Positions 1 to 8,673 of a stretch of DNA of 64,000 bases are shown one piece after another (position 1 is the stretch's first letter; each line of letters starts with the position of its first letter). Both the position numbers and the translations under genes were made by a program. Origin of the DNA: Nitrosomonas sp. Nm84 (GTDB lineage: Bacteria > Pseudomonadota > Gammaproteobacteria > Burkholderiales > Nitrosomonadaceae); contig NZ_QJJP01000012.1 in the NCBI RefSeq assembly GCF_003201565.1, forward strand, positions 29,958 to 93,957, read 5' to 3'. The notes beneath the pieces are model-generated. The model did no database searches, was not told the origin of the DNA, and worked only from the letters and a program-made list of their open reading frames with translations.

Positions 1-114
1 GGCTCATTCTTCACGGTCGATACGTGTGTAAAGCCAGAAAACCGGAATGTGCAGTATGCAAGATTAACCATCTCTGCGAGTATAAAAACAAAACTATTTG
101 AGCTCGATCACACT

Positions 115-555
115 ATGTTTAAACCGTCCAGAGAACAGGCACGCCAATTATTTTTTGATACCTGGCGCAGGTATCGCCAAGGGGAAATATTATCGGGTAT
201 TGAGACGATTGCACTGGAAGCGATATTGCTGCACCCGGAATATCATCACATCCTGGATGATGCCGAGCGCTATCTTGATAAGGATTATTTACCTGAGATG
301 GGTGATACCAATCCGTTTTTACATATGAGCATGCATGTGGCGATCAAAGAACAATTATCAATCAACCAGCCCGTCGGTATTTGTGAACGCTTTGCACGCC
401 TGCAGATAAATGTAGGGGATGAGCATGCAGCTGCACATCTAATGATGGAATGTTTAGCGGAAATGATCTGGCAAGCGCAGCGCATGCAATCTGCACCGGA
501 TGCAACGATTTATTTTGAATGTCTGGACAGACAGCTCAATTCAATAGATCAATAA
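115..555 (+). CDS. DUF1841 family protein
   Basis: A 146-residue soluble protein of unknown function. The frame is open from position 49, but the family begins with a motif of the form MFxPSRxQxRQxFFDxWRxYR, which starts at the ATG at 115, so I chose that codon. The protein is helical and acidic, with a conserved His-rich middle (LHMSMHVAIKEQ) that follows the family pattern. There is no signal peptide or membrane segment. In betaproteobacteria this family often sits near small cytochrome c genes, as here, where two follow convergently. Function is not known; the family call rests on remembered motif resemblance. Confidence 0.8.
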   Translation: MFKPSREQARQLFFDTWRRYRQGEILSGIETIALEAILLHPEYHHILDDAERYLDKDYLPEMGDTNPFLHMSMHVAIKEQLSINQPVGICERFARLQINVGDEHAAAHLMMECLAEMIWQAQRMQSAPDATIYFECLDRQLNSIDQ

Positions 556-561
556 GAAAAC

Positions 562-590
562 GGGATAAAACCAATCCGTAATTTTATCCC
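562..590. terminator. Hairpin between convergent genes
   Basis: A perfect 9-bp inverted repeat (GGGATAAAA / TTTTATCCC) with an 11-nt loop lies 6 bp after the DUF1841 stop codon. It is flanked by an A-rich stretch on the left and ATTCTT on the right, so it could end transcription from either side. The stem is AT-rich and so only moderately stable. Confidence 0.5.
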
Positions 591-645
591 ATTCTTAAAT
601 TTGAAAACCCAACAAATTTGTTTTTATTGGTGTTTGTGTTGAACT

Positions 646-975
646 CTACTTGTTCGAGTTCAGATTGCCTGGTTGGCTTGAATAATAGAAGGCCAAATTT
701 TCAATATCTGCTTTACTCAAATTAGCGACCATTCCAGCCATAATTGGATCGTTCCTGGTACCAGATTTATAATCGCTCAGTGCTTTTACTAAGTATGTTC
801 TGTATTGTCCACCAATCTTTGGGAAAGCAGGCGCTGGGCTATTACCATCAGCACCATGACATGAAGCACAAACTTCAGCTGCTTTACTTTTACCTGCTTC
901 AATATCAGCAGCCATTACTTGACTAGATAGTATCAAGGCTGCACCGCTCAAAGCGGCTATCACATAATTCTTCAT
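646..975 (-). CDS. Periplasmic class I monohaem cytochrome c
   Basis: A 109-residue electron carrier of the small c553/c4-like type. A signal peptide covers residues 1-22 or so and ends VMA-A. The haem site is CASCH (C36, C39, H40), and Met79 or Met82 in PIMAGM is the likely sixth iron ligand. It is the second gene of a tandem pair: it starts 27 bp after its relative at 1003-1329 and has its own AAGGAA ribosome site. Both proteins share the KxGGQ, YxxKALxxYKxGTRxxPxM and LAxYY blocks, so they are ancient duplicates. They probably move electrons between periplasmic dehydrogenases and terminal oxidases; the specific partner cannot be told from sequence. Confidence 0.9.
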   Translation of the reverse strand: MKNYVIAALSGAALILSSQVMAADIEAGKSKAAEVCASCHGADGNSPAPAFPKIGGQYRTYLVKALSDYKSGTRNDPIMAGMVANLSKADIENLAFYYSSQPGNLNSNK

Positions 976-1002
976 AATTCGTTCCTTGCGTTAATGACTT
1001 AA

Positions 1003-1329
1003 TTAATTTTTGGCATAATAAGCGGCAAGATCCTCAATATCTTGCTGAGATAATGTTTTAGCAAGGCCTGTCATAGTAGGATGACTGCGGGTGCCATTTT
1101 TGTAGCCTTCCAATGCTTTTATGATGTACTCTGCATGCTGTCCACCCAGTTTAGGAACATGATAAGCAGATGGGAAAGCTGTCTTGTAGCCGGGAATTCC
1201 GTGGCACCCTTCACACATTGAGGTTTTGTCCTTTGCTGCTGCTGCATCCCCAGCCGCCTGAGTTACCCCAGAAAATGCAAAAAGCATACCCAAGGCAAGT
1301 AATAAACTCATAATCGATTTTTGTTTCAT
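1003..1329 (-). CDS. Periplasmic class I monohaem cytochrome c
   Basis: A 108-residue cytochrome c and first gene of the tandem pair. I start it at 1329, not at the upstream in-frame codon at 1383, because a strong GAGGAGGTTAC ribosome site sits directly before this ATG and a normal signal peptide (MKQKS, hydrophobic core, cleavage near TQA-A25) begins there. The haem motif is CEGCH (C39, C42, H43), and the Met in HPTMTGL is the probable distal ligand. It matches the downstream cytochrome along its whole mature length. A relay of two such proteins suits a chemolithotroph with many soluble c-type carriers (inference). Confidence 0.9.
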   Translation of the reverse strand: MKQKSIMSLLLALGMLFAFSGVTQAAGDAAAAKDKTSMCEGCHGIPGYKTAFPSAYHVPKLGGQHAEYIIKALEGYKNGTRSHPTMTGLAKTLSQQDIEDLAAYYAKN

Positions 1330-1435
1330 GTAACCTCCTCTTCTCAAAAGTTGAACTTTAAACGATGCGCCCGATTTGGTCAATGTATAAGTGCAAGCAT
1401 GTCCATGTTGTTTATGGGGAAATTTGTCGCAGGCG

Positions 1436-3361
1436 CTACGTTTTCATGGTAGATTTTGACTCTAATTTTTCCCATCTTGCAAGACAATCTGTTAGTTCTT
1501 CTTCAATCATAGTAAAGCGGGCTTGTAACGCTTTTACTTCATCTGGAAAATCACGATAAATAGTTGGTTCGTTCAGACGCAATGTAATATTCGCTTGCTC
1601 TCGCTCCAAGGTATCAATTTTACCAGGTAATGACTCAAGCTCGCGCGCTTCTTGATAACTCAGTTTTTTAGCTCGAACAAGCTCGGGGGATCTAGAAATA
1701 CTGGGTGACGAAGTTTCTGACTGCTTCGATGATATTTTCTGCCGCCTAATATCATCTTCAAAATTTCTTGCACGTACCCAATCTTCGTAACCGCCAATAT
1801 ATTCACATAATTTTCCATTTCCTTCAAATGCAATTACTTGCGTTACTACATTATCAAGAAATTCACGGTCGTGACTGACCAGAAATAATGTACCGGTATA
1901 GTCCTGCAACAAGGTTTCCAGTAGCTCGAGTGTCTCAATATCCAGATCATTGGTTGGTTCGTCCAGCACCAAGACATTGGCAGGGCGGGTAAATAAACGT
2001 GCCAACAATAAACGATTTCTTTCACCCCCTGACAGGGATTTGACTGGAGAGCGAGCACGCTCCGGTGCAAACAGGAAATCCTCCAGATAGCTGATGACAT
2101 GCTTGCGCTTACCGTTAATCTCCACAAATTCAGAACCCTGACTGATGGTATCCGTCAGAATCATATCTTCATTGAGCTGCTCACGCATTTGATCAAAATA
2201 AGCAACCGCTAGCTTGGTGCCTTGTTGAATTTTACCGGAATCAGGTTGTAACTCACCGAGGATCAATTTTAATAAGGTCGATTTTCCAGCACCGTTGGGT
2301 CCTAGTAACCCTACTCGATCACCCCGCATAACACGACAGGAGAAATCTTCGATAATGATTTTATCACCGTAATTTTTACTGACATGTTCCAGCTCAGCAA
2401 CCAGTTTACCCGAGCGCTCGCCTACATCCACACTGATATTGGCTTTGCCCACTTTTTCTCGTCGCGCCGCACGCTCCAGGCGCAATGCTTCTAATTTTCT
2501 AACCCTGCCCTCATTACGGGTGCGTCGTGCTTCAATTCCTTTACGTATCCAGACTTCTTCCTGTGCCAAGACTTTATCAAATTTCTGGTTATGAACCGCT
2601 TCAACTTCCAGCATTTCTGCTTTTTTGCGTTGATAATCGGTAAATTTCCCGGAAAAAGATTCCAATTTTCCGCGATCCAGCTCGATGATTCTTGTCGCCA
2701 CATTATCCAGAAAGCGCCGATCATGCGTAATAAACAGGACACTCCCCAAGAAATCTTGCAGCAATCCTTCCAACCATTCAATGGATGAAAAATCGAGATG
2801 ATTAGTGGGTTCATCAAGTAACAACACATCAGGCGATACCACCAGCGCACGCGCCAGCGCCACTCTTTTTTTTAGGCCACCGGAAAGGTGCGCAATCAAA
2901 GTATCTGTAGGCAGATTGAGTTTGTCGATGACCGTCTCTATTTTTGCTTGCAGATTCCAACCTTCCTGAGCCTCTAGAGCACCTTGCAGATCTTGTAATC
3001 GAATCAGTAGCGCTTGCGTATCTTCTGTCGCTTCACTTAACGCATGAGAGACTGCATGATAATCCAGCAATATCTGACTGATGTTACCCAGACCCGTTGC
3101 AACTTCCTGATAGACCGTATTAGCGGGACTCAGTATGGGTTCTTGTGGCACATAAGCCAACTTCAAGTTAGGAGCAAGCCAAAGTATGCCATCGTCCAGT
3201 TTTATTTCACTTGATAAGGCGCGCAGCAAACTTGATTTACCTCCGCCATTTCTACCGATCAAACCAACACGCTCACCCGGATCAAGCTGTAAGCTTGCAT
3301 GATCCAGCAAGGCATGATGGCCAAAAGCCAAACAGGCATTTTCCAGTGTAATAAGTGGCAT
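1436..3361 (-). CDS. uup: ABC-F ATPase Uup
   Basis: A 641-residue cytoplasmic protein with two ABC ATPase domains and no membrane segments. Domain 1 has Walker A GRNGGGKS (36-43) and the signature LSGGLKKR; domain 2 has GPNGAGKS and LSGGERNR. Each has a Walker B region reading LLLDEPTNHLD or LVLDEPTNDLD. The linker is charged, and the last 80 residues form a coiled coil (LESLPGKIDTLEREQ onward). That tail separates Uup from other ABC-F proteins and binds DNA in the E. coli protein. Length matches E. coli Uup (635). Family members act on ribosomes, and Uup also influences precise transposon excision. It appears to be transcribed alone. Confidence 0.92.
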   Translation of the reverse strand: MPLITLENACLAFGHHALLDHASLQLDPGERVGLIGRNGGGKSSLLRALSSEIKLDDGILWLAPNLKLAYVPQEPILSPANTVYQEVATGLGNISQILLDYHAVSHALSEATEDTQALLIRLQDLQGALEAQEGWNLQAKIETVIDKLNLPTDTLIAHLSGGLKKRVALARALVVSPDVLLLDEPTNHLDFSSIEWLEGLLQDFLGSVLFITHDRRFLDNVATRIIELDRGKLESFSGKFTDYQRKKAEMLEVEAVHNQKFDKVLAQEEVWIRKGIEARRTRNEGRVRKLEALRLERAARREKVGKANISVDVGERSGKLVAELEHVSKNYGDKIIIEDFSCRVMRGDRVGLLGPNGAGKSTLLKLILGELQPDSGKIQQGTKLAVAYFDQMREQLNEDMILTDTISQGSEFVEINGKRKHVISYLEDFLFAPERARSPVKSLSGGERNRLLLARLFTRPANVLVLDEPTNDLDIETLELLETLLQDYTGTLFLVSHDREFLDNVVTQVIAFEGNGKLCEYIGGYEDWVRARNFEDDIRRQKISSKQSETSSPSISRSPELVRAKKLSYQEARELESLPGKIDTLEREQANITLRLNEPTIYRDFPDEVKALQARFTMIEEELTDCLARWEKLESKSTMKT

Positions 3362-3465
3362 CGGGGAAGTTTAAAACTGCTGATCTGTGGAATTCATCAG
3401 GATTTTCAAGGAAACAAGCGACTATTTTGTCATGCTTTATCAAGCTTGGCAAAACAAGTATAAAT

Positions 3466-3493
3466 AAAAATGGAGCCCGAAGACTCCATTTTT
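3466..3493 (-). terminator. Rho-independent terminator after hsp20
   Basis: A 10-bp perfect stem AAAAATGGAG / CTCCATTTTT with an 8-nt loop lies 57 bp beyond the hsp20 stop. Read on the minus strand, the stem ends in a T-run, the form of an intrinsic terminator. It separates hsp20 from uup downstream. Confidence 0.75.
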
Positions 3494-3549
3494 ACATTAT
3501 GTCCCTAATCTCTAAAGCGCACTGAGTTGGAAAGTTCAGATTAATTGAA

Positions 3550-3975
3550 TCATTCCGCTGCTGTCACACTGATTTTTTTCGGTTGCACGGCTTCACGCTT
3601 TGGTATCACAACTTCCAGCACGCCATGTTTCGACGATGCCGAGATTGCTGCAGCATTTGCCGTATCCGGCAAACTGAAACGTCTGTAGAAGGAACCGTAC
3701 GTGCGCTCAACACGCTTATAACCTTCTTTCTCAGTTTTACTTTCCGATTTCTTCTCGCCTTTGATTGTGAGTACACCATCTTCCATGCTGATATCTATCT
3801 CTTCAGGCTTGACACCGGGAATATCGGCATGAATAACAAATTTATCGGCTTCTTCCTTAATATCAACGGCAGGCGCCCACTCCGCAGTTGCAGTAGAGCC
3901 TTCAGCAACGTTGCGTTCCAATTCCCTTTGCAGTTGACTCAATAAACCCCAGGGTTCATAACGTGTAATGGCCAT
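3550..3975 (-). CDS. Small heat-shock protein (Hsp20 family)
   Basis: A 141-residue ATP-independent holdase chaperone that binds unfolding proteins. The alpha-crystallin domain runs from about residue 33 to 130: it starts at APAVDIKEE, includes the DIPGVKPEEIDI strand, and carries the diagnostic A-x-x-x-G-V-L motif (ASSKHGVLEV). The C-terminal ISV tripeptide is the I-x-I/V motif used for oligomer assembly. The start has an AAGGAG ribosome site 8 nt before ATG. The upstream region holds no clear heat-shock sigma-32 promoter or ROSE thermosensor, so its control is open. Single gene with its own terminator. Confidence 0.95.
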   Translation of the reverse strand: MAITRYEPWGLLSQLQRELERNVAEGSTATAEWAPAVDIKEEADKFVIHADIPGVKPEEIDISMEDGVLTIKGEKKSESKTEKEGYKRVERTYGSFYRRFSLPDTANAAAISASSKHGVLEVVIPKREAVQPKKISVTAAE

Positions 3976-4185
3976 AATACATTTCTCCTTATCGATTAAA
4001 AAAGTACATTGCGTATCAACAACATCAACGCCCCATTCAATCTGTAATCGCTAAACTTTCAATGCGGCGTTTTTACAGTTACAACAATACAACTTCAGAA
4101 ACCGATATAAGGATCATTCGTTTTTTTTCAAGCGACCAAACAAAAAGCTAATAGAAAATTATCGGCAGCCATTGTAAAAGTGATT

Positions 4186-4833
4186 CTATCGCGCATAACG
4201 ACGCCGCAACCCGAAAATGATCGCAACAGGCACCAACAGCAGTAGAGCAATCCATAACCCATTACGCTTAAACCATTCCGATGGATTTGCCTGAACAGAA
4301 AAGCTCGCTTCGGCAAGATCAAGAACTTTGGTGCTCTGCTGACCATTATGTTGCGTTACTAGATGCAGCTGAAATTTCAACTCATGAGATCCCGATGATT
4401 CCGGTGTAACACGCCAGCGCCAATCTGCCTTCCCGCCATATACAGATAGCTGTTCTTGCGGCCCCTGCTTGTCAATCGCAAAATCCTCACCTGCAATTTC
4501 CGCCTTCATGTTTGGCGACACCACGCCGACAATCCCTTGTATTGCGGTGCCTTCAGATGCTGTCGAAACAATTTCGTTCAAAAACTTAGAAAGCTGCTTC
4601 GTTTCCAGATTTAGAGTCACGTCGAAAGGTTCATATTGTTTGGCTGCTGATGGGATTGTGATCGCATTACTATCAATCGGAATCTTCATCATCAGCGTAT
4701 TAAAATGCTTTTTAGCCGACAGCATATGCATAAAAGAATTGACCGAGAAGGGTACGACTAATAAAACCAGCAATAATGCGGCCGGCATGATCAGATTAAA
4801 ATTCAAACCAGATTCAGGTTCTGAACTGCGCAT
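4186..4833 (-). CDS. Unknown protein anchored in the membrane at both ends
   Basis: A 215-residue protein I do not recognise. It has one membrane segment near residues 13-33, a periplasm-sized central domain of about 155 residues, and a second membrane segment near 190-208 followed by a positive tail (RRRYAR). The central region looks beta-rich, with alternating hydrophobic residues (FDVTLNLETKQL, ADWRWRVTPESSGSHELKFQLHL), as in an immunoglobulin-like or adhesin-like fold; that is an inference from pattern only. A GGAGG ribosome site precedes the ATG. The gene stands alone between hsp20 and the triple Rid gene, both on the same strand. Confidence 0.7.
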   Translation of the reverse strand: MRSSEPESGLNFNLIMPAALLLVLLVVPFSVNSFMHMLSAKKHFNTLMMKIPIDSNAITIPSAAKQYEPFDVTLNLETKQLSKFLNEIVSTASEGTAIQGIVGVVSPNMKAEIAGEDFAIDKQGPQEQLSVYGGKADWRWRVTPESSGSHELKFQLHLVTQHNGQQSTKVLDLAEASFSVQANPSEWFKRNGLWIALLLLVPVAIIFGLRRRYAR

Positions 4834-5076
4834 GATTCCTCCAACTGATTATTCATCCATAGAGCCAGATCATATCATTCTTGAAGAATGAACTGAGCAA
4901 ATCGGAAGTATCAAGCTCCGCCTGATGATCTAAATTCATCAGTTGAGCCAGCGCTATCATCCGGTTGGGCTCATGTGTAGTAGTTCAGATTTGATCTAAC
5001 ATTAAGGTCTTGTCAAAGGATGGGATTACCCGGTTCGATATGCTTTATTGGAGTACTCAATGTCCTAAGAAAATAA

Positions 5077-5113
5077 AAAAGGGAGCTGAAAAGAACATTC
5101 TCGGCTCCCTTTT
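5077..5113 (-). terminator. Terminator after the triple Rid gene
   Basis: Arms AAAAGGGAGC and GCTCCCTTTT form a 10-bp perfect stem around a 17-nt loop, 20 bp beyond the stop codon at 5133. The T-run follows the stem on the minus strand. Between here and 4834 I see no gene or other signal. Confidence 0.75.
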
Positions 5114-5132
5114 CTATGAATACAAATACCTA

Positions 5133-6404
5133 TTATGCTTTTGGAGGTGTTCCTTCTTTGTTTCCTGCAACGGCATCGATTTGGACTAAAGCATCTTTAA
5201 GTAACGCTGATACGCCAATTATTCTTCGCGCAGGAACACCGCCTGGAAAAAATGTTGTGTAAACCTCGTCTACAGCATCAATATCTGCGATATTTTTAAG
5301 GGCAATATTTATTTTAACTACATCGTCCATACTATGGTCGATACTTTCTAAAATTGCCTTGATATTTTTTAAGCACTGCCCAGCCTGTTCTTTTACACCA
5401 CCAGCTACCACTTTACCTGATTTTGGATCGATACCTAACTGAGCTGAAATATGGTTGTAATGAGAAAAAGCCACAGTTTGTGTAGATAGAGAGTCTTTTG
5501 GTGCGTTTTCCGTATTGTTTGCTTCTATGATGATTCCATGCCTGTCTTCAACAGCTTGCGGGGGCGTACCGTCTCCGTGTGACACAACTGCCTCAATTTG
5601 TACCAAAGCATGCATAGGTAAAGCTGCTACTTCAATTATTGTCCGTGCAGGGAAATAACCTACGGCTCTGGCGATACCCGAGTCTGGGAAGAGTGTTGTA
5701 TAAACTTCGTTTACGGCTTCAATATCCGAGAGGCTTTTAAGGAATATAGTGATTCTAACAATATCGTCAAAAGGAACATCGATACTTTCTAAAATTGCTT
5801 TGATATTTTTTAAGCATTGCCTAGCCTGCTCTTTTACACCACCAGCTACAATTGTTCCAGATTTTGGATCGATAGGTAATTGAGCTGAAAGATTGTTGTA
5901 ATGAGAAAAAGCTACAGTTTGTGTAGATAGCGGATTTTTTGGCGCATTGCTCGTGTTATTTGTAAGCTTTATGAGGTTGCCTGCCTGTGGCGCGTTTGGA
6001 ATTGAACCTACACCGTTTGAAACAAGTGCTTCAATTTGTACCAAAGCATCCATAGGTAAAGCTGCAACTGCGACTGTTGTCCGTGTAGGAACATAGGTCG
6101 GAAAGAATGTTTTATAAACTTCGTCTACAGCGTCAATATCTGAGATATTTTTAACGAATACGGTGATTCTAATAACATCGCTCATTGCATGGTCGATGCT
6201 TTCTACAATTGCCTTAATATTTCTTAAGCATTGCTCAGCCTGCTCTTTTACGCCACCAGCTACAATCTCACCAGATTTTGGATCGATAGGTAATTGAGCT
6301 GAAAGATTATTGTAATGAGAGAAAGCTACAGTTTGTGAACATGGCCCCACACCTTTTGGAGCACTGTTCGTATTTCTTGCCAATACAACATTATAGCCAC
6401 TCAT
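5133..6404 (-). CDS. Three tandem Rid (YjgF/YER057c/UK114) domains in one protein
   Basis: A 423-residue protein made of three Rid domains, about residues 1-140, 143-285 and 290-423. Each carries the block QTVAFSHYN..SAQL.IDPKSG.IVAGGVKEQA.QCL.NIKAI. Normal RidA proteins are single domains of about 130 residues that assemble as trimers and hydrolyse reactive imines or enamines. Here one chain may fold into a pseudo-trimer (inference). The arginine that grips the substrate carboxylate in RidA (R105 of E. coli, in IEAIAVR) is Asn, His and Asn in the three domains (IEALVSN, IEAVVSH, IDAVAGN), so canonical imine deaminase activity is unlikely. The frame is open to 6590, but the Rid homology and a GAGGA ribosome site fix the start at 6404. 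Confidence 0.85.
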   Translation of the reverse strand: MSGYNVVLARNTNSAPKGVGPCSQTVAFSHYNNLSAQLPIDPKSGEIVAGGVKEQAEQCLRNIKAIVESIDHAMSDVIRITVFVKNISDIDAVDEVYKTFFPTYVPTRTTVAVAALPMDALVQIEALVSNGVGSIPNAPQAGNLIKLTNNTSNAPKNPLSTQTVAFSHYNNLSAQLPIDPKSGTIVAGGVKEQARQCLKNIKAILESIDVPFDDIVRITIFLKSLSDIEAVNEVYTTLFPDSGIARAVGYFPARTIIEVAALPMHALVQIEAVVSHGDGTPPQAVEDRHGIIIEANNTENAPKDSLSTQTVAFSHYNHISAQLGIDPKSGKVVAGGVKEQAGQCLKNIKAILESIDHSMDDVVKINIALKNIADIDAVDEVYTTFFPGGVPARRIIGVSALLKDALVQIDAVAGNKEGTPPKA

Positions 6405-6699
6405 GACAGCATTCCTCTTTAGTTTAGTTAAATTTAATTTAGATATGTATAGAAGCAATAAGCCGCTTTTTTGATCCGGCCGGAAAATATCAGATACCCA
6501 ATATCCTGTCAAACAATCCAGCAGATAGTCACAAAACTGAGCGTTTATTAAGGAGCAGGTTAAACTTGTAATGCTCCTTGGTCTCGTCATGGGGATAGGT
6601 TCAGAGCGCTCGGAACAAATTTATTTGTTTCTTGTGCAATCATACATTGGGTCACCCATTAGCCCGCTTTTCTATCGATAGCCTCAGATTAGCCTGCAA
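6405..6699. other. Intergenic region, no gene seen
   Basis: About 295 bp between the triple Rid gene and ygjP. The Rid frame stays open to 6590, but that extension is low-complexity and lacks Rid homology, so I treat it as untranslated. It should hold the Rid promoter; I could not assign -35 and -10 boxes with confidence. Confidence 0.4.
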
Positions 6700-7401
6700 C
6701 TAACCATATCCTTTGAGCTCCTTGCGAGCTACCAGATAATCCGGATAAACACTTTCCACCCTTTCCCAAAACGCAGGCGAGTGATTCATTTCAATCAAGT
6801 GCGACAGTTCGTGCGCCACCACGTAATCGACTAAATGCAGCGGCATCTGGATCAAACGCCAGTTCAAGTGGATGATGCCGCGGCTGTTGCAACTGCCCCA
6901 GCGGGTTTTGGCGCGCGACAGGCGGAATGGGGGTACGGACACATTCAAGGCTTGCGCATACACCGCAATGCGTTGTTTGAAACAGGCGATGGCTTGCTGG
7001 CCATACCAGACCATGACGAATTTTTCGATTTGGCGGGGATTGAGTTGCGACGTGAATTGTTCCGCAAATGCCGAATCTGCTACTTCATTGGCGGATTGAC
7101 ATGCCATTTGTATCTCACCCGAGGGTCTCAGCGCAATGCGCCACGGCTCGCCCAATAATGGGTATGTCGCATCATGCGCCCATGTCAACGCAAGACTTTG
7201 TTTGCATTGCCAGTGCTGAAGCTTTTTCGTGATCCAATTCGCTTTTTCCTGCAGGATGGTTTCAATATGAGGTAGTGCGGTTTGTAATGGCACACTGATA
7301 CTCAAACCATGACCGTCAATTCTTAAACCGATGGATTTGCGCTTACAGCGTTTGAGCGTATACGTTATTTCCTGGCCATTTAAAATGGTTTGTACGAACA
7401 C
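6700..7401 (-). CDS. YgjP-like metallopeptidase domain protein (DUF45/M48 type)
   Basis: A 233-residue protein with the zinc site HELSH (VVAHELSHLIEMNHSPAFW), where two histidines, a catalytic Glu and a downstream His-containing helix match the YgjP/SprT-like metallopeptidase group. The conserved RWGSCNSRGxIHLNWRLI block before it is typical of the family. The N-terminal 100 residues form a beta-rich region that starts with the usual RKSIGLRI stretch. The start codon is GTG, 3 bp after the plsC stop, so it is probably translated from the same mRNA as plsC and gmhB. Cellular substrate is unknown. Confidence 0.85.
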   Translation of the reverse strand: MFVQTILNGQEITYTLKRCKRKSIGLRIDGHGLSISVPLQTALPHIETILQEKANWITKKLQHWQCKQSLALTWAHDATYPLLGEPWRIALRPSGEIQMACQSANEVADSAFAEQFTSQLNPRQIEKFVMVWYGQQAIACFKQRIAVYAQALNVSVPPFRLSRAKTRWGSCNSRGIIHLNWRLIQMPLHLVDYVVAHELSHLIEMNHSPAFWERVESVYPDYLVARKELKGYG

Positions 7402-7404
7402 TTT

Positions 7405-8136
7405 CTATGTTTTTAGCTGCTTTGGATGACTGATACGCAGCATTTCTGCTTCAATCCAGGCTTCCACTTTCGCATTCAATTCGCCCGCTTCCATGCCGGT
7501 GGGGTCGATGGGTGCGCCAATGCTGACAGTAATCGTACCCGGGTGTTTAACAAAAGAATTTCTCCCCCACAACTCGCCGGCATTATGCGCCACTGGTACT
7601 ACTAGTGTATTAGTATGCGTCGCCAACCACGCGCCACCAATGCGATATTTGCCGCGTTGCCCCGGTGGAATGCGCGTGCCTTCGGGGAAAATCACGATCC
7701 AGAATCCTTGTTGCAACCGGTCTTTGCCTTGCTCGACAATTTGTTCCAGCGCTTTTTTTCTCGCACTCCGGTCGATGGCGATCGGGCTGGTCATCGCCAA
7801 TCCCCAACCAAAAAAAGGAATGCGCAACAATTCCTTTTTAAGTACCCACACCTGCGGTGGGAAAATTTTCTGGAAAGCCAGTGTTTCCCATGCCGACTGA
7901 TGCTTGGAAAGCACGATGCTCGGGGTTTTAGGGATATGCTCCGCGCCGATGATTTGGTAGCGAATACCGCACAGGTGTCGCAGCAGAAACAACATGATCA
8001 TTGTCCAACTGGAAGTGACGCGATAGCGGTTATGCGGTGATAAGGGGAAACAGGCCAGCGTCAGCAATGCATACGGTGGCGTAATGATGATTTGCAGCAA
8101 CATATACAGGGTCGAACGCACAATCGCCTGCATCAT
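7405..8136 (-). CDS. plsC: 1-acyl-sn-glycerol-3-phosphate acyltransferase
   Basis: A 243-residue membrane enzyme that adds the second acyl chain to make phosphatidic acid. An N-terminal membrane helix (about 10-30) is followed by a second hydrophobic stretch and the acyltransferase motifs: block I HQSAWE, where the usual H-x4-D is H-x4-E, a variant I recall in this subgroup; block III FPEGTR; and a late PVAHNAG block. The start ATGATG overlaps the gmhB stop by 4 bp and has a strong GGAGGAG site, so the two genes are translationally coupled. The gmhB-plsC neighbour pair is common in beta- and gammaproteobacteria. Confidence 0.92.
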   Translation of the reverse strand: MMQAIVRSTLYMLLQIIITPPYALLTLACFPLSPHNRYRVTSSWTMIMLFLLRHLCGIRYQIIGAEHIPKTPSIVLSKHQSAWETLAFQKIFPPQVWVLKKELLRIPFFGWGLAMTSPIAIDRSARKKALEQIVEQGKDRLQQGFWIVIFPEGTRIPPGQRGKYRIGGAWLATHTNTLVVPVAHNAGELWGRNSFVKHPGTITVSIGAPIDPTGMEAGELNAKVEAWIEAEMLRISHPKQLKT

Positions 8137-8672
8137 GCTCCTCCGACCAGCGCATCGGCCACCGCTGCCAAATCCTCGAAAATCTGCGTGTTGGCGGGAA
8201 TCTCATCCGCAGCGCGGGTTTTCTGTCCGTTGCCGGTCAGCACCAGCATCGGTAGCGCGTTGACTGCGGCGGCAACCTGCAGATCCTTTAATGAGTCACC
8301 CACTACTGGAACATTTCTTAAATTAACACCATACCGCTGCATGATTTCATCCAGCATACCGGTCGCGGGTTTACGGCACAGGCATTTATCCGCGTTAGTG
8401 TGCGGACAAAAAAATATGGCATCGATACGCCCACCGGCATGATGAACCGCCTTATACATTTTGTCGTTGATCGCGTTGTAAGTCGCCATGTCGATTAACC
8501 CGCGGCCAATACCCGACTGATTGGTGGCGATGATCACGCGATAACCGGCATGCGTCAGCTGGGCGATCGCATCCAGACTGCCGGGAATGGGAATCCATTC
8601 ATCCGGTATTTTAATAAACGTATCACTGCTCTGATTAATCACACCATTTTGGTCGAGAATGATCAGTTTCAT
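8133..8672 (-). CDS. gmhB: D-glycero-beta-D-manno-heptose-1,7-bisphosphate 7-phosphatase
   Basis: A 179-residue HAD-superfamily phosphatase in ADP-heptose synthesis for the lipopolysaccharide inner core. The zinc-binding loop is intact (C89-x-H91, C97-x-C99), as are the TNQSGIGRG block and the acidic motif VVGDSLKD. Motif I normally reads DxDGVIN, with the first Asp as nucleophile and the second as acid/base; here it reads D7-Q-N9-GVIN, so the second Asp is Asn. The rest of the protein looks under normal constraint. Activity may be reduced or another group may substitute. The gene lies 1 bp after glyS in the minus direction and overlaps plsC. Confidence 0.9.
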   Translation of the reverse strand: MKLIILDQNGVINQSSDTFIKIPDEWIPIPGSLDAIAQLTHAGYRVIIATNQSGIGRGLIDMATYNAINDKMYKAVHHAGGRIDAIFFCPHTNADKCLCRKPATGMLDEIMQRYGVNLRNVPVVGDSLKDLQVAAAVNALPMLVLTGNGQKTRAADEIPANTQIFEDLAAVADALVGGA

Positions 8673-8673
8673 A

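Noticed and set aside
1846..2850. Extra ORFs within uup (and similar antisense or out-of-frame ORFs in glyS, alaS, mutS and others)
   Set aside because: All are shadows of well-conserved genes in another frame, rich in Cys, Trp and Arg, with no ribosome sites.
3976..4100. Sigma-32 promoter or ROSE thermosensor for hsp20
   Set aside because: A TTGAAA is present but no CCCAT-type -10 at the right spacing on the minus strand, and no stem that would cover the AAGGAG site was convincing.
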